Source: Pseudohoeflea suaedae (GTDB taxonomy: Bacteria; Pseudomonadota; Alphaproteobacteria; Rhizobiales; Rhizobiaceae). From it: 64,000 nt of DNA. Below the pieces are notes generated by a model, which worked only from the letters and a program-made list of their open reading frames with translations, had not been told where the DNA came from and did no database searches. The DNA lies in the NCBI RefSeq assembly GCF_004354915.1, contig NZ_SMSI01000003.1, forward strand, positions 373,501 through 437,500, given 5' to 3'. Below are positions 1-10,172 of this stretch, in pieces. Both the position numbers and the translations under genes were made by a program. The first letter of the stretch is position 1, and each line of letters opens with the position of its first letter.

Positions 1-298
1 GAACGATGCCGCATTTCTGCCAGAGGTAGTCGGCGGTCGGCACACCGTCGACTTCGCCATCCATCGTGCGCTCGAACAGGATCGCGCCGATCACCTTGTC
101 GCCACTGAAGGCCGGCGACTTGATGATGCGGGTGCGCATCTTGTGGATCTCGGCGAACATTTCCTCGTCGTTCGAGTAGGCGTCTTCCGGCACGCCGTAA
201 AGCTTCAGCGCCTTGGGTGTCGAACCGCCCGACTGGTCGAGCGCGGCAATGAAGCCATCCTTTTCCGACATCTGTTTCGCCATAGCTTCGTAGGTCAT
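1..298 (-). CDS. Class I fructose-bisphosphate aldolase (5' part only)
   Basis: The first 99 codons of a class I (Schiff-base) fructose-bisphosphate aldolase, which interconverts fructose 1,6-bisphosphate with dihydroxyacetone phosphate and glyceraldehyde 3-phosphate in the cytoplasm. The N-terminus carries the family's A-L-D-Q-S-G-G-S motif (about residues 19-26), followed by the K-M-R-T-R-I and I-L-F-E-R-T-M segments. The Schiff-base lysine lies beyond the window edge. Translation starts at the ATG whose complement is at 296-298; an internal Met six codons downstream is an alternative. It lies downstream of pgk on the same strand, but 188 bases containing two palindromes separate them, so it probably has its own regulated promoter. 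Fragment only; family assignment is firm. Confidence 0.9.
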   Translation of the reverse strand, partial: MTYEAMAKQMSEKDGFIAALDQSGGSTPKALKLYGVPEDAYSNDEEMFAEIHKMRTRIIKSPAFSGDKVIGAILFERTMDGEVDGVPTADYLWQKCGIV

Positions 299-375
299 GC
301 CTTGATCCCTTGCTGTTACACGGTTGATCCGTGATTAGCAGATGGACGATGCGACCGGAATAGCAAGGGAGATCC

Positions 376-407
376 TTCAATCGATTGAAAATACATCAAT
401 CGTTTGA
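376..407. promoter_or_regulatory. Two tandem LacI-type palindromes upstream of aldolase
   Basis: A perfect 14-bp palindrome, TTCAATCGATTGAA, occupies 376-389. A near copy, TCAATCGTTTGA, occupies 396-407. The centres are 19 bp apart. The central CpG flanked by AAT/ATT is the typical layout of LacI-family operators. The pair lies 78-109 bases upstream of the aldolase start. A glycolysis/gluconeogenesis regulator of the PckR/CceR type is a reasonable guess from context, but the regulator is not in the window. Confidence 0.5.
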
Positions 408-486
408 AAGGCTTGAAGAAAATAGCCAGGTGACGAAAAGCGCCGGTTGCCCGGCCCTCGCAAGGGTCGTCGCAGGGTTGTGCGGA

Positions 487-1683
487 TCAGGCCTGAAGTG
501 CCGTCACGCCCGGCAATTCCTTGCCTTCCATCCATTCGAGGAAGGCGCCGCCGGCTGTCGAGACATAGGTGAAGTCGTCGGCCACGCCCGCATGGTTGAG
601 GGCAGCCACGGTATCGCCGCCGCCGGCGACCGAAACCAGAATGCCCTCGCCGGTGCGGGCCGCAGCGTGGCGGGCAGCTTCAACGGTCGCCTTGTCGAAG
701 GGTTCGATCTCGAAGGCGCCGAGCGGACCGTTCCAGACCAGCGTGTGGGCCTTCGTGATCCAGGCCTTGACCGCCTCGATGGTCCGGGGGCCGACATCGA
801 GCACCATGGCGTCAGCCGGGATCGCATCGATGGCGACGATTTCACTCTCCGCCCCAGCCTCGAATTTCTTCGCCACGACGCCATCGGAAGGCAGTACGAT
901 GTCGCAGCCTGCCTTCCGGGCGGCTGCGTCGATGGCCCTGGCGGTATCGGCGAGATCGTGTTCGCAGAGCGATTTGCCCACGTCGATGCCGCGCGCGGCG
1001 AGGAAAGTGTTGGCCATGCCGCCGCCGATCACCAGCGCATCGACCTTGGCAACAAGGTTCTGCAACAGGTCGATCTTGGTCGAAACCTTCGCGCCACCGA
1101 CGATTGCCACCACCGGGCGCGCGGGCTGGCCAAGGCCCTTTTCGAGCGCTTCGAGTTCCGCCTGCATCGTGCGGCCGGCATAGGCGGGCAGCAGATGGGC
1201 GAGGCCCTCGGTCGAGGCATGGGCGCGGTGAGCGGCGGAGAATGCGTCGTTGACATAGATGTCGCCATTTGCGGCAAGCGCCTTGGCGAATTCGGGATCG
1301 TTCTTTTCTTCGCCTTCGTAGAAGCGGGTGTTTTGCAGAAGAAGGACATCGCCATCGACCATCCTGGAGATGGCTTCGGCGGCTTTCTCGCCGATGGCTT
1401 CCGGGGCGAAGTGGACGCGGGAATCGAGAACCTGTTCGACCGCGGTCGCGATCGGTTCCAGAGACATGCCCTCGGCCGGCTTGCCTTTCGGCCGGCCGAA
1501 ATGGGCCATCAGGATGACCTTGGCGCCCTTGGTCGACAGTTCCTGAATGGTCGGGACGACGCGCTCGATACGGGTGTAGTCGGTGACCTTGCCGTCTTTG
1601 ACCGGCACGTTGAGGTCGACGCGCACGAGAACGCGCTGGCCGGAAATGTCTTGGAGATCGTCGAGGGTCTTGAAAGCCGCCAT
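487..1683 (-). CDS. pgk: Phosphoglycerate kinase
   Basis: Phosphoglycerate kinase transfers the acyl phosphate of 1,3-bisphosphoglycerate to ADP in glycolysis. The 398-residue protein has the usual family length. It shows the R-V-D-L-N-V-P signature at residues 21-27, the substrate-binding H-F-G-R-P-K-G segment near 61-67, the G-G-A-K-V-S-T-K hinge/nucleotide motif, L-D-V-G-P, W-N-G-P-L-G, and the C-terminal G-G-G-D-T-V phosphate loop. An in-frame upstream extension of 25 codons exists, but the start at 1683 (MAAFK) matches the family N-terminus. It lies between the antiporter gene (80 bases upstream) and aldolase, all on the minus strand. In related genomes pgk usually follows gap directly; here the antiporter intervenes. 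Confidence 0.97.
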   Translation of the reverse strand: MAAFKTLDDLQDISGQRVLVRVDLNVPVKDGKVTDYTRIERVVPTIQELSTKGAKVILMAHFGRPKGKPAEGMSLEPIATAVEQVLDSRVHFAPEAIGEKAAEAISRMVDGDVLLLQNTRFYEGEEKNDPEFAKALAANGDIYVNDAFSAAHRAHASTEGLAHLLPAYAGRTMQAELEALEKGLGQPARPVVAIVGGAKVSTKIDLLQNLVAKVDALVIGGGMANTFLAARGIDVGKSLCEHDLADTARAIDAAARKAGCDIVLPSDGVVAKKFEAGAESEIVAIDAIPADAMVLDVGPRTIEAVKAWITKAHTLVWNGPLGAFEIEPFDKATVEAARHAAARTGEGILVSVAGGGDTVAALNHAGVADDFTYVSTAGGAFLEWMEGKELPGVTALQA

Positions 1684-1763
1684 GGAAACAGGTCCGTCTT
1701 TGGTTGAATTTGAAAATCCGGATGTCCGCGAAATCGCATGTCCGGGCATCCCGTGCAAGGCGA

Positions 1764-3611
1764 TCAGGCCTCTTTTTGATCCGGCTTGCCGGAAGTCTGG
1801 CGTATCGCCCTGAGACGTTTGCGCTTGGCGAAATAAGTGCGGATGCGCGAGCGGATTTCGGGCAGGTCGAGGAAGATCGGCAGGCTGGTGGCGGGTGCTA
1901 CCGGCTCCATCGAGACGCCGACCTTGGAAATGCGGCCGTTCTCGTCGGTATCCACCACGATCAGCACGATGTTGTGCAGTCTTACCCGGTCTCCGTAATG
2001 AGCCTTGCCGCCGATGCGGTGCTCGATGAGGTCGGCGACCGTCATCTCCGCCTCCGCCTCGGACGCGCTCATCGGTCCGTAGGCTTGCAGGACTTCTTCG
2101 ACAGGACGGTTGGGGGCGATCTGGAACGTGCCGAAAAAGGCTTCGTCGCTCTCGCTCACGGGCGCCTTGCTGGCGAACAGGCGGTCGATCAGGCCGGAAT
2201 AGCCGGGGGCGATGAAGAGGTAGACATGATCGTTTTCCTGCAGGCGACCGGCGTACTGGTAGCGCATCGACTTGCCGTCTCGGATCACCAGCGAGGGGTG
2301 GGCCCAGCGCGGGATGCGCTCGCCAAGCGCCACCGGGCTGCCGGCCGCCACGCGATAGGCAAGCAGTTCATGATTGGCGTTGCCCGGCAGGTCGAGTTCG
2401 ACCTTGTCGATCGCCCCGATCCGCGGCGGTATGATCAGCTTGAGCCGGGTCGCAACCGTCTTGATGCTCCAGCCCTGCAGGACGAGCGACATCATGACGA
2501 TGATGAAGACGGTGTTGAAATAGAGCTGCCCGTTTTCCAGCCCGCCGATGATCGGCACGATTCCGAGCAGGATCGATACCGCGCCGCGCAGACCCACCCA
2601 GCCGATGAAGCCCATTTCCCGCTGGGTATAATCGAAGGGCAGGAGGCACAGCCAGACCGCGAGTGGACGTGCGATGAAGACCAGGAACAGGCCGAGCAGC
2701 ACCGAGGGCAGCAGGATCGTCAGGAACTCGGACGGCGTGGCGAGCAGGCCCAGCACCAGAAACATGATGATCTGCGCCAGCCAGGTAATTCCTTCCTGAA
2801 AGCGTGTGATGGTGGTGCGTGCGGGGATCTTGCGGTTACCCGCATAGATGCCCGCGACATAGACGGCAAGAAAGCCGCTGCCGCCCAGAACGCCGGTGAC
2901 GCCGAAGACCATCAGCGCCATCGCCAGCATCAGGATGGGGGCGAGACCCCGTTCGATATTCAGGCGCTTGAGCACGAAATGGATGATCACGCCGCCGATC
3001 AGGCCGCAGACGAAGCCGAGTCCCATCTGTTCGAAGAAGAGAATCAGCAGCTCGAAATCGAAGCCGGCATAGCCTTCGCCGGCGGCGACAAGCTGCACCA
3101 GCGCCATCGTCAGGAAGATCGCCATCGGGTCGTTGGTTCCCGATTCGACTTCCAGCGTCGAGCGCACCTTGTCGCGGATATTGATGCCGCCGATGCGCAG
3201 CAGGAAGAACACGGCGGCGGCATCCGTCGAGGCGACGATCGATCCCAGAAGCGCGCCTTCGATGAAGGTGAAATCCAGCACCAGCATGGCCAGAAGTCCG
3301 ACGAGGCATGCGGTCAGAACCACGCCGAGCGAGGCAAGCGTCAGCGAGGGCAGGGCGGCGGTGCGAAAGGATTGCAGCGTGGTGCCATAGCCGGAATCGA
3401 ACAGGATCACCGCAAGGGCCGTCGAGCCGAGAACATAGGCCAGACCATTGTTGGAGAAATCGATGCCGAGGCCGTCGACGCCGGCGAGCAGGCCGATGCC
3501 GAGAAAGAGCAGAAGCAGGGGAGCGCCAAAGCGGAAGGCGAGCAGGCTTGAGAAAGCCGCCAGCAGCACGAGTGCCGTCGCCACCATCACCGCAAGGTAA
3601 AAGCTATCCAC
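1764..3611 (-). CDS. nhaP2: Potassium/proton antiporter, NhaP2/CvrA type
   Basis: An inner-membrane monovalent cation/proton antiporter (CPA1 family) of 615 residues. The first ~390 residues are a hydrophobic exchanger domain with about a dozen membrane segments. They include the [10 protein letters not shown] motif, where the acidic residue is expected to carry protons, and [11 protein letters not shown] cytosolic TrkA-C/RCK_C-like domain follows (~400-480), then a CorC/HlyC-type domain (~500-585). This three-domain order matches NhaP2/CvrA proteins that export K+ and protect against low osmolarity or excess K+. It lies on the minus strand between gap and pgk. Cation specificity is inferred from architecture only. 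Confidence 0.9.
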   Translation of the reverse strand: MDSFYLAVMVATALVLLAAFSSLLAFRFGAPLLLLFLGIGLLAGVDGLGIDFSNNGLAYVLGSTALAVILFDSGYGTTLQSFRTAALPSLTLASLGVVLTACLVGLLAMLVLDFTFIEGALLGSIVASTDAAAVFFLLRIGGINIRDKVRSTLEVESGTNDPMAIFLTMALVQLVAAGEGYAGFDFELLILFFEQMGLGFVCGLIGGVIIHFVLKRLNIERGLAPILMLAMALMVFGVTGVLGGSGFLAVYVAGIYAGNRKIPARTTITRFQEGITWLAQIIMFLVLGLLATPSEFLTILLPSVLLGLFLVFIARPLAVWLCLLPFDYTQREMGFIGWVGLRGAVSILLGIVPIIGGLENGQLYFNTVFIIVMMSLVLQGWSIKTVATRLKLIIPPRIGAIDKVELDLPGNANHELLAYRVAAGSPVALGERIPRWAHPSLVIRDGKSMRYQYAGRLQENDHVYLFIAPGYSGLIDRLFASKAPVSESDEAFFGTFQIAPNRPVEEVLQAYGPMSASEAEAEMTVADLIEHRIGGKAHYGDRVRLHNIVLIVVDTDENGRISKVGVSMEPVAPATSLPIFLDLPEIRSRIRTYFAKRKRLRAIRQTSGKPDQKEA

Positions 3612-3940
3612 GTCCTGTCGCCCTCTCCGTTCAAACGTCCTTCGAACAAGCCATATCGGGCCGGCGGCATGCCTTTCCCGTCCGTTCCCTGCCCCATTTC
3701 CTGATGGAAGCGCGCTCGCGGGGCGGGTGGAAAATGCGTCGGCCAGTCCGATGAACCCGCATGATCACACGCAATGGTGAAAAGAGTAAGACCGAAAAGC
3801 GCATTGCGCCAAGATGTTACGCGAAACGGCGAGGAGTGCTCCCTCATCTCCGCTCGTCGCGGTCGCAAGTCGGTGGTGGAGGGCGGGCACGCGGTGCACG
3901 GGGCAGCGACGAACGAGCCGTTTGATCGCCACAGACAAAG
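3612..3940. other. Intergenic stretch between antiporter and gap
   Basis: About 330 bases with no convincing gene. It is the upstream region of the antiporter, so its promoter should be here, but I cannot pick a clear -35/-10 pair. Short open frames on both strands have no recognisable motifs and compositions typical of GC-rich chance frames. Confidence 0.5.
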
Positions 3941-3974
3941 AAAAAGCCCGCCGGATTGTCGTATCCGGCGGGCT
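3941..3974 (-). terminator. Rho-independent terminator of gap
   Basis: An 11-bp inverted repeat (3945-3955 with 3964-3974; arm AGCCCGCCGGA) is followed, on the minus strand, by a run of Ts (AAAAA at 3941-3945 on the plus strand). It begins about 25 bases beyond the gap stop codon and so ends the tkt-gap transcript before the antiporter gene. Confidence 0.85.
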
Positions 3975-3998
3975 TTCCAATTCGAGGCTGAAAATCTC

Positions 3999-5009
3999 TT
4001 AGATAAGCTTAGCCATTGCAACCGCGGTGTCCGACATGCGGTTGGAGAAGCCCCACTCATTGTCGTACCAGGACAGGACCGAGACCATCGTGCCGTCCAT
4101 GACCTTGGTCTGATCGAGCGCGACCGTCGAGGAATGCGGATCGTGATTGAAGTCGATCGAGACATTCGGGTGGTTGGTGTAGCCCAGTACGTTCTTCAGG
4201 CGTCCGTCGGCGGCTTCGATCAGCGCATTGTTGATCTCGTCCGGCGTCACGTCCTTCCTGGCGATGAACTTGAAGTCGACCAGGGAGACGTTCGGCGTAG
4301 GCACGCGGACCGAGATGCCGTCGAGCTTGCCCTTGAGATCCGGGATCACCAGGCCGATGGCCTTGGCGGCACCGGTCGAGGTCGGGATCTGGCTCATGGC
4401 AGCGGCACGGGCCCGATAGAGGTCCTTGTGCATGGTGTCGAGCGTCGGCTGGTCGCCGGTATAGGAATGGATGGTTGTCATCATTCCGCGCTCGATGCCG
4501 AAGGCCGAGTGCAGGACATCGACGACCGGGGCCAGGCAGTTGGTGGTGCACGAAGCGTTGGAGACGACCAGGTCGTCCTTGGTCAGCGTGTCGTGGTTCA
4601 CGCCATAGACGATCGTCTTGTCGGCACCGGTGGACGGAGCCGAGACGAGAACGCGCTTAGCGCCGGCTTCGAGATGAAGGGCGGCCTTTTCACGCGCGGT
4701 GAAGATGCCGGTGCATTCCATCACGATGTCGATGCCGAGCTCGCCCCAGGGGAGGTTCTTGGGGTCGCGCTCCGCGAACACCTTGAAGCTGTCGCCGCCT
4801 TCGATCCTGATGGTGTCGCCATCGACGGTGACTTCCTTGGGGAAGCGGCCGTGGACGGAATCGAAGCGCATCAGGTGTGCGTTGGTTTCCACCGGGCCGA
4901 GATCGTTGATCGCGACCACGTCGATGTCCTTGCGACCGGATTCGTAGATCGCGCGCACGACGTTGCGGCCGATACGTCCGAAACCGTTGATCGCTATACG
5001 AGTTGCCAT
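3999..5009 (-). CDS. gap: Glyceraldehyde-3-phosphate dehydrogenase
   Basis: Oxidises glyceraldehyde 3-phosphate to 1,3-bisphosphoglycerate with NAD(P)+ and phosphate. The 336-residue protein starts with the Rossmann motif N-G-F-G-R-I-G-R (8-15). It carries the active-site S-N-A-S-C-T-T-N-C motif with catalytic Cys154 and the general base His181 in T-I-H-S-Y-T-G-D-Q, and ends with the conserved W-Y-D-N-E-W-G. Length is normal. It follows tkt by 49 bases on the same strand, so the two are probably cotranscribed, and a strong terminator lies just downstream. Confidence 0.98.
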   Translation of the reverse strand: MATRIAINGFGRIGRNVVRAIYESGRKDIDVVAINDLGPVETNAHLMRFDSVHGRFPKEVTVDGDTIRIEGGDSFKVFAERDPKNLPWGELGIDIVMECTGIFTAREKAALHLEAGAKRVLVSAPSTGADKTIVYGVNHDTLTKDDLVVSNASCTTNCLAPVVDVLHSAFGIERGMMTTIHSYTGDQPTLDTMHKDLYRARAAAMSQIPTSTGAAKAIGLVIPDLKGKLDGISVRVPTPNVSLVDFKFIARKDVTPDEINNALIEAADGRLKNVLGYTNHPNVSIDFNHDPHSSTVALDQTKVMDGTMVSVLSWYDNEWGFSNRMSDTAVAMAKLI

Positions 5010-5058
5010 ATGCAGTGCTCCTTGTTCGTTCGTTCAGAAGCGCGCCTGATCCGTGTGA

Positions 5059-7050
5059 TCAGGCGCTGGCCTTGAGTTTGGCTTCAGCCGCAGTGACGGC
5101 TGCATCGGCGGTGATGCCGAAATGTTCGTAGAGTTCCTCATAGGGGCCCGAGGCGCCGAAGGAATTCATGCCGATGAAGATGCCGTCGGAACCGATGAAA
5201 CGGTCCCAGCCCATGCGGATGCCGGCCTCGATGGCGATCTTGACCTTGGAATTGCCGACGATCGCCGCCTTGTAGGTGTCGTCCTGGTCTTCGAACAGTT
5301 CGAAGCTCGGAACCGAGACGACGCGGGTGGCGATGCCCTTGGCTTCGAGTTTTTCGCGGGCTTCGACCGCGAGCGAGACTTCCGAGCCGGTGGCGAAGAT
5401 CGTCACGTCCGCGTCGCTTGCCGAAATCAGGTCATAGGCGCCAAGAGCGGAGAGGTTTTCCTCGGTGTGTTCTTCGCGCACGGTCGGCAGGTTCTGGCGG
5501 GTCAGCGCCAGGCCGCTCGGCCGCTTCTGCATTTCCAGGGCCAGCTGCCAGCACTCGGCCGTTTCCACCGCGTCGGCAGGGCGGAACATGACCAGATTGG
5601 GGATCGCCCGGAGTGCGGCCATGTGCTCGACCGGCTGGTGGGTCGGTCCGTCTTCGCCCAAGCCGATGGAATCGTGGGTCAGCACGTGGATGACGCGGAT
5701 ACCCATAAGCGCTGCGAGGCGGATCGAGGGACGGCAATAGTCCGAGAAGATCAGGAAGCCGCCCGAATAGGGGATTACCCCGCCATGAAGCGCCATGCCG
5801 TTCATCGCAGCCGCCATGCCGTGCTCACGGATGCCGTAATGGATGAAGCGGCCGCCGTAATTGTCAGCGGAGAGCGGCTTGGTCTGGCTGGTGTCGGTGT
5901 TGTTCGAGCCCGTCAGGTCGGCCGAGCCGCCGATGGTTTCCGGCACCACGCCGTTGATGACTTCGAGCGCCATCTGCGATGACTTGCGGGTGGCGACCTT
6001 CGGCTTGTCTTCCGACAGCTTCTTCTTGTGCTTGTTGATCGCGGCGTCGAGCCCGCCGGGAACTTCGCCCGAGAAGCGGCGCTCGAAGGAGACGCGGGTC
6101 TCCGAGGGTGCTTCGGCCAGACGGGCCTCCCAGGCCTTGCGTTCCTTGACGGAGCGCAGGCCGGCGAGGCGCCAGGCGTCCAGAACGTCCGACGGCACGG
6201 TGAAGGCTTCTGCTTCCCAGCCCAGTGCCTTGCGGGTGGCGGCGATCTCGTCCGGACCCAGCGGCGAGCCGTGGGCGGACTTGGTGCCGGCCTTCGTCGG
6301 CGCACCGAAACCGATGGTCGTCTTGCAGGCGATCAATGTCGGCTTGTCGGATTTCTGCGCGGTCTCGATTGCGCTGGCGATCGCTTCGGGGTCGTGACCG
6401 TCAATGTCGAGGGTGTTCCAGCCCGATGCCGCGAAACGGGCGAGCTGATCGGTGGAATCCGAAAGCGAAACAGGTCCGTCGATCGAAATGCCGTTATTGT
6501 CCCAGAAGACGATGAGCTTGTTGAGCTTGAGATGGCCCGCCAGCGAAATCGCTTCCTGGCTGATGCCTTCCATCAGGCAGCCGTCGCCCGCCAGCACATA
6601 GGTGTAGTGATCCATCAGGTCTTCGCCGAACTCGGCGCGCAGATGCGCCTCGGCGATCGCCATGCCCACCGAGTTGCCGATGCCCTGGCCGAGCGGGCCG
6701 GTCGTCGTCTCGATGCCGGCTGCGTGACCATATTCCGGGTGACCGGCGGTCGGCGCGCCGAGCTGGCGAAAGTTCCTGATATCCTCGATGGAGATATCGT
6801 CGTAGCCCGTGAGATAGAGCAGCGAGTACAGGAGCATCGAGCCGTGTCCGGCCGACAGGACGAAACGGTCGCGGTCAGCCCAGTTGGGCTTCTTGGCATC
6901 GAACGTCAGGTATCGGGTGAAGAGTACGGTTGCGATATCCGCGGCGCCCATGGGGAGGCCGGGGTGTCCGGAGTTTGCCTGCTGGACAGCGTCCATGGAC
7001 AGAAACCGGATCGCATTGGCCATCCGGTCGTGTTTTTCGCGTGAAGCCAT
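5059..7050 (-). CDS. tkt: Transketolase
   Basis: Thiamine-diphosphate enzyme of the non-oxidative pentose phosphate pathway that moves two-carbon units between sugar phosphates. The 663-residue protein begins with the family N-terminus ([12 protein letters not shown]). It has the G-H-P-G-L-P-M-G substrate segment, the ThDP/Mg2+ motif beginning G-D-G-C-L-M-E-G and ending D-N-N, and the pyrimidine-domain segment with [12 protein letters not shown] chose the ATG at 7050 ([10 protein letters not shown]); a 16-codon in-frame extension to 7098 lacks family similarity. gap follows it directly. The ~370 bases upstream, shared with the divergent zapA unit, should contain the operon promoter. Confidence 0.97.
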   Translation of the reverse strand: MASREKHDRMANAIRFLSMDAVQQANSGHPGLPMGAADIATVLFTRYLTFDAKKPNWADRDRFVLSAGHGSMLLYSLLYLTGYDDISIEDIRNFRQLGAPTAGHPEYGHAAGIETTTGPLGQGIGNSVGMAIAEAHLRAEFGEDLMDHYTYVLAGDGCLMEGISQEAISLAGHLKLNKLIVFWDNNGISIDGPVSLSDSTDQLARFAASGWNTLDIDGHDPEAIASAIETAQKSDKPTLIACKTTIGFGAPTKAGTKSAHGSPLGPDEIAATRKALGWEAEAFTVPSDVLDAWRLAGLRSVKERKAWEARLAEAPSETRVSFERRFSGEVPGGLDAAINKHKKKLSEDKPKVATRKSSQMALEVINGVVPETIGGSADLTGSNNTDTSQTKPLSADNYGGRFIHYGIREHGMAAAMNGMALHGGVIPYSGGFLIFSDYCRPSIRLAALMGIRVIHVLTHDSIGLGEDGPTHQPVEHMAALRAIPNLVMFRPADAVETAECWQLALEMQKRPSGLALTRQNLPTVREEHTEENLSALGAYDLISASDADVTIFATGSEVSLAVEAREKLEAKGIATRVVSVPSFELFEDQDDTYKAAIVGNSKVKIAIEAGIRMGWDRFIGSDGIFIGMNSFGASGPYEELYEHFGITADAAVTAAEAKLKASA

Positions 7051-7420
7051 GCGGTCAGCCTTCTGCTTCCTGTTGTGACTTGAATCCTCCCGGGGCACCC
7101 GTCACAGGTGTTCTCCCGAGGGACTGTGGGAGCGGCGAACACATAGCAGGTGCCGCACCGGAGTCAACAAATCGGCAGGTGGCTCGAACTGTCACCCTAT
7201 GTCTCTTCCCGCTCCCTGAGGTGCGCCATTATAGAGACCCCCGCCGGGTTTTCGATGCCGAGTTTTGACGCAGGGGCCGCAAAAGCGCCGTGCCGGTGCG
7301 GCACAGATTGGGGACAGCGGTCAGGCTTTGTTGACGCTGGCTTTCAGCGATGAATAAGGTAATCGATGCAAACCACGGTCTTAAAAGCGATTCGGCCGCG
7401 ACCGTCTGTCCGGGACGCCC
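7051..7420. promoter_or_regulatory. Divergent promoter region between tkt and the zapA unit
   Basis: A 370-base gene-free region between two divergent units. GTGTTC and GAACAC at roughly 7109-7143 form the outer arms of an inverted repeat that would be a leader hairpin of the tkt transcript. On the plus strand TTGACG (7331-7336), followed after about 16 bases by an AATAAG-like hexamer, is a weak candidate promoter for the DUF4164-zapA pair. I see no riboswitch-like structure. Confidence 0.35.
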
Positions 7421-7696
7421 ATGATAAGCAGTGAAAAGACAGTGAAAACGGCGCTGGACTCGCTGAACAACGCGCTGCAAAGGCTGGAAAATGCCGTCGA
7501 TAGACGTGCCGAGAACAGCCGCAACGCCGAGGAGGCGGCCGCGGAACTGTCCCGCATGCTCGAGGACCGGTCGCGTCTTGCACAGGAACTCGACCAGTCC
7601 GAGCACCGGTCGAACCGGCTGGAGGAAGCCAATCGCGAGGTCTCGCGCCGGTTGGTCACGGCAATGGAGACCATTCGTGCGGTTCTGGACCGCTGA
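7421..7696 (+). CDS. DUF4164 family coiled-coil protein
   Basis: A 91-residue, highly charged, almost wholly helical protein. It has hydrophobic heptad spacing throughout and no signal peptide or membrane segment, and it fits the small alphaproteobacterial DUF4164 family. It lies 22 bases upstream of zapA on the same strand, an arrangement common in rhizobia. That suggests a role connected with the Z-ring or with ZapA dosage, but the biochemical function is unknown. Confidence 0.75.
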   Translation: MISSEKTVKTALDSLNNALQRLENAVDRRAENSRNAEEAAAELSRMLEDRSRLAQELDQSEHRSNRLEEANREVSRRLVTAMETIRAVLDR

Positions 7697-7718
7697 GTTT
7701 CGCTTTCGGGATTAGGGC

Positions 7719-8075
7719 ATGGCACAGGTCACGGTCAATATTGATGGAAAAGCCTATCGCATGGCTTGCGAGGAGGGGCAGGAAGATCACCTGACCGATC
7801 TCGCCGGCCGCTTCGACCGTTATGTCAGCCACCTCAAGTCGCAGTTCGGCGAAATCGGCGATCTGCGATTGACGGTGATGTCGGGCATCATGGTGATGGA
7901 TGAACTGCACGAGGTGCAGACCAAGCTGCGCGGGCTCGAGGCGGAAGTCGAAACGTTGAAGAAGACCCGCGACAATGCGCTGTCCAAGGCCGAGCGGACC
8001 GACAGCGATCTGGCGCTCGCGCTGACCGAGGTCACCGGTCGCATCGAGGCGATCGCGCTGAAACTCAACAGCTGA
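7719..8075 (+). CDS. zapA: Cell division protein ZapA
   Basis: ZapA binds FtsZ filaments and cross-links them in the Z-ring. The 118-residue protein starts with the family pattern of a beta strand (V-T-V-N-I-D-G-K-A-Y), then a globular head with D-L-A-G-R-F-D and a long C-terminal coiled coil from about residue 60, where family members tetramerise. Length is typical of alphaproteobacterial ZapA. It is followed by 12 bases and then a convergent gene. A 6S RNA gene, normally its close neighbour, lies about 2.1 kb further on. Confidence 0.93.
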   Translation: MAQVTVNIDGKAYRMACEEGQEDHLTDLAGRFDRYVSHLKSQFGEIGDLRLTVMSGIMVMDELHEVQTKLRGLEAEVETLKKTRDNALSKAERTDSDLALALTEVTGRIEAIALKLNS

Positions 8076-8087
8076 GGCGTCGCGGCG

Positions 8088-9884
8088 CTAGGCCGATTTC
8101 TCCCTTATCTCGTCCAGCGCGACAACGAGCTTGTCCGGCACCATGTGCAGAAGCTGCTGTCCGGTGTTTTCCAGTTCCTCGTAGCGGCAGTCCGGGATCA
8201 TTCGCGCGGCCAGGCGGGCAATCTGCGGATTGACCGCCGGATCGCTGGCGCCATGCAGCACCACGGTTGGTATCCTGATCTGCGGCAGCAGGCCGCTCCA
8301 GTCGTGCCGGCTTGCGGCGGTGTCCGCGAGGAAAGCCGTGGCTCCGGAGATGCTGGCGTGGCGGGCTCCGGCGTGAAGGAGTGAACGGATGTCCAGGTCC
8401 TCCATCGCCTTGCGGTCGGCGGGCGACCGCTCGGAGAGGGCCGCGAGATAGCGCTGCGCCCCGCCATAGCGAAGATAGGCCACGCCGGTATGGGCGATGA
8501 ACTGGTGGGCTGCCCAGGATGTCAGTCCCGATGACATGGCGAGTTTCTGCACCGCGCCGATCGGCACCAGATGCTCGGCGATCTGCAGCGGGAAATAGGT
8601 CGAGCAGAACACGATCCCCGAGACCTCGTCGGGCCAGCGGGCGGCATATTCGATCGCCGCGTGGCCGCCGAAGAGATGGCCGAGAAGAACGGGCTTGTTG
8701 AGCCGGAGCTTGCGGGCGACCGCATGCGCGTCGTCGAGTGCTGTGCGAAAAAAGTCGCCGTCACGCGGGGCGCGCGCCGTCGCGCCGTAACCGGGCCTGG
8801 AAATGCCGATCAATTCGTAGCCCGCGCTTCGCAGGGCGTGCTGCGTCCGGTCCGACAGCTCGGGCCCTTGCAGGAGCCCGTGGAAAAGGATGACGCTGCG
8901 GCCCGGCTCCCTGGCTCGGCCATGGGCAGGATAGTGGACATAGCCGACTTCACGCCCGTTGATTTCCTCGATCTTCCAGACGGAAGGATTGTGAGCGAAG
9001 GTGATGTCGCGCTTGGCCCGGCTCATCGCGACGGCCGCTGGGGGCGGCGCACCCGACAATGCGGCCAGGCTGGTAATGTCCTTGATCACCTGGACGGCTT
9101 CGACGCGTGAGGCAACGCCGAGCTTGCGGAAGATCGACTGCGTCTGGCTCTTGACGGTATCGACGGAGCGTTGACGTTCCCTGGAAATCTCCACGTTCGA
9201 CCGCCCGATGAGCATCAGCTCGAGAACCTCAGTCTCCGAGCGCGACAGGCCGAGGCTGCGCCTGAGCATTTCGGCGATGTGCTCCCCCCAGTTGGCGGCG
9301 GGCAGGGTGACGGTCACCACGTCGGGCGTGTGAAAGCGCGAAAGCGAAACGAAGCCGCCATCGTCGGGCAGGCGGACGAAACTGCGCATCTCGCCATCGG
9401 CCTCGGCGGCCAGTTCGTCCGGCTCGGGAGCGAAGAGCGCGATAACCGCCTTGGTCACCGGCCCGGTCAGTTGTTCCAGAAGCGCGGTTCTTGCCCTGCC
9501 GATGTCGCTGACGGAGCCGCCGGCATGCATCTCGGGAAACTGCTCGCGCAACGAGATGCCCAGGCTGCCGAGGTCGCCATAGGCCGTACGGGCGGATTCC
9601 GATTGCGCGACGACGCGTAGAGCCCGGTCGAAGACCAGCTTCAGCGCGGGGCCTTCCACCAGCATCTTGTAGCGGAATTCCGCACCCGGCGAGAGCGTGC
9701 GGGCCAGTTCGTTGGCAATGCGAAAATGGCTATCGATCTCGCCACTGAAAATGGGCTGGCCGGAACCTACCGTCAGGAACGCCTCGAGATCGCGCATGAG
9801 TTCTGTGAACTCCTGCTCGCCGTTGAAATAAGAGTAGATTGCCTCGATTGTGCGCGGAAGCGCCGCCCCCTCGACGGATTCCAT
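8088..9884 (-). CDS. LuxR-type HTH / alpha-beta-hydrolase-like fusion protein
   Basis: A 598-residue protein (start at 9884, preceded by AAGGA; an ATG at 9947 adds 21 residues). The N-terminal ~200 residues resemble a sensor-like domain of unknown type. A LuxR/GerE helix-turn-helix follows at about 211-269 (L-S-R-S-E-T-E-V-L, then R-S-V-D-T-V-K-S and R-K-L-G-V-A-S-R). An alpha/beta-hydrolase fold occupies about 310-598. In it the nucleophile elbow reads G-H-L-F-G-G, so leucine 404 replaces the catalytic serine of GxSxG; the acidic segment (H-G-A-S-D-P) and a late histidine remain. A DNA-binding domain in the middle and a probably inactive hydrolase at the end suggest a ligand-sensing regulator. 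Its targets are unknown. It separates zapA from the 6S RNA gene and runs opposite to both. Confidence 0.8.
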   Translation of the reverse strand: MESVEGAALPRTIEAIYSYFNGEQEFTELMRDLEAFLTVGSGQPIFSGEIDSHFRIANELARTLSPGAEFRYKMLVEGPALKLVFDRALRVVAQSESARTAYGDLGSLGISLREQFPEMHAGGSVSDIGRARTALLEQLTGPVTKAVIALFAPEPDELAAEADGEMRSFVRLPDDGGFVSLSRFHTPDVVTVTLPAANWGEHIAEMLRRSLGLSRSETEVLELMLIGRSNVEISRERQRSVDTVKSQTQSIFRKLGVASRVEAVQVIKDITSLAALSGAPPPAAVAMSRAKRDITFAHNPSVWKIEEINGREVGYVHYPAHGRAREPGRSVILFHGLLQGPELSDRTQHALRSAGYELIGISRPGYGATARAPRDGDFFRTALDDAHAVARKLRLNKPVLLGHLFGGHAAIEYAARWPDEVSGIVFCSTYFPLQIAEHLVPIGAVQKLAMSSGLTSWAAHQFIAHTGVAYLRYGGAQRYLAALSERSPADRKAMEDLDIRSLLHAGARHASISGATAFLADTAASRHDWSGLLPQIRIPTVVLHGASDPAVNPQIARLAARMIPDCRYEELENTGQQLLHMVPDKLVVALDEIREKSA

Positions 9885-10143
9885 TCGTCTCGTCCTTGCC
9901 CCATCTTTGACGGAAACCGGCCCGACCCCATCCGGTTTCCATTCCAACCTTATAGTCGCATCGACGTTTCCGGAATAATAAAATTCATCCCTTTCTGCCG
10001 GTACGGGCCTGGACGATCAAGGGGGGGGCGCGTTTCCCGGTCACGCCGAGGCCTTGGTCTGGAGCCGCGATCGACCCGGCATAGCCAGATCGGGCGCGTA
10101 CATCTCCACGCTCTGAAATGGGCGGGAGAGGGACTGTCCCCCA

Positions 10144-10172
10144 TTGGCGCGGGGGCTGGGATCACCTATATA
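10144..10172 (+). promoter_or_regulatory. Sigma-70-type promoter of 6S RNA
   Basis: TTGGCG (10144-10149), a 17-bp spacer and TATATA (10167-10172) form a good housekeeping promoter whose expected start, about 10179, coincides with the 5' end of the predicted 6S RNA. The -10 element lies inside a palindrome (GATC, A, CCTATATAGG, GATC; 10160-10178), which may be a regulatory site. Confidence 0.6.

Noticed and set aside
1704..3551. 615-codon plus-strand open frame opposite the antiporter gene
   Set aside because: Charged, motif-free antisense frame typical of GC-rich DNA; the minus strand encodes a clear antiporter.
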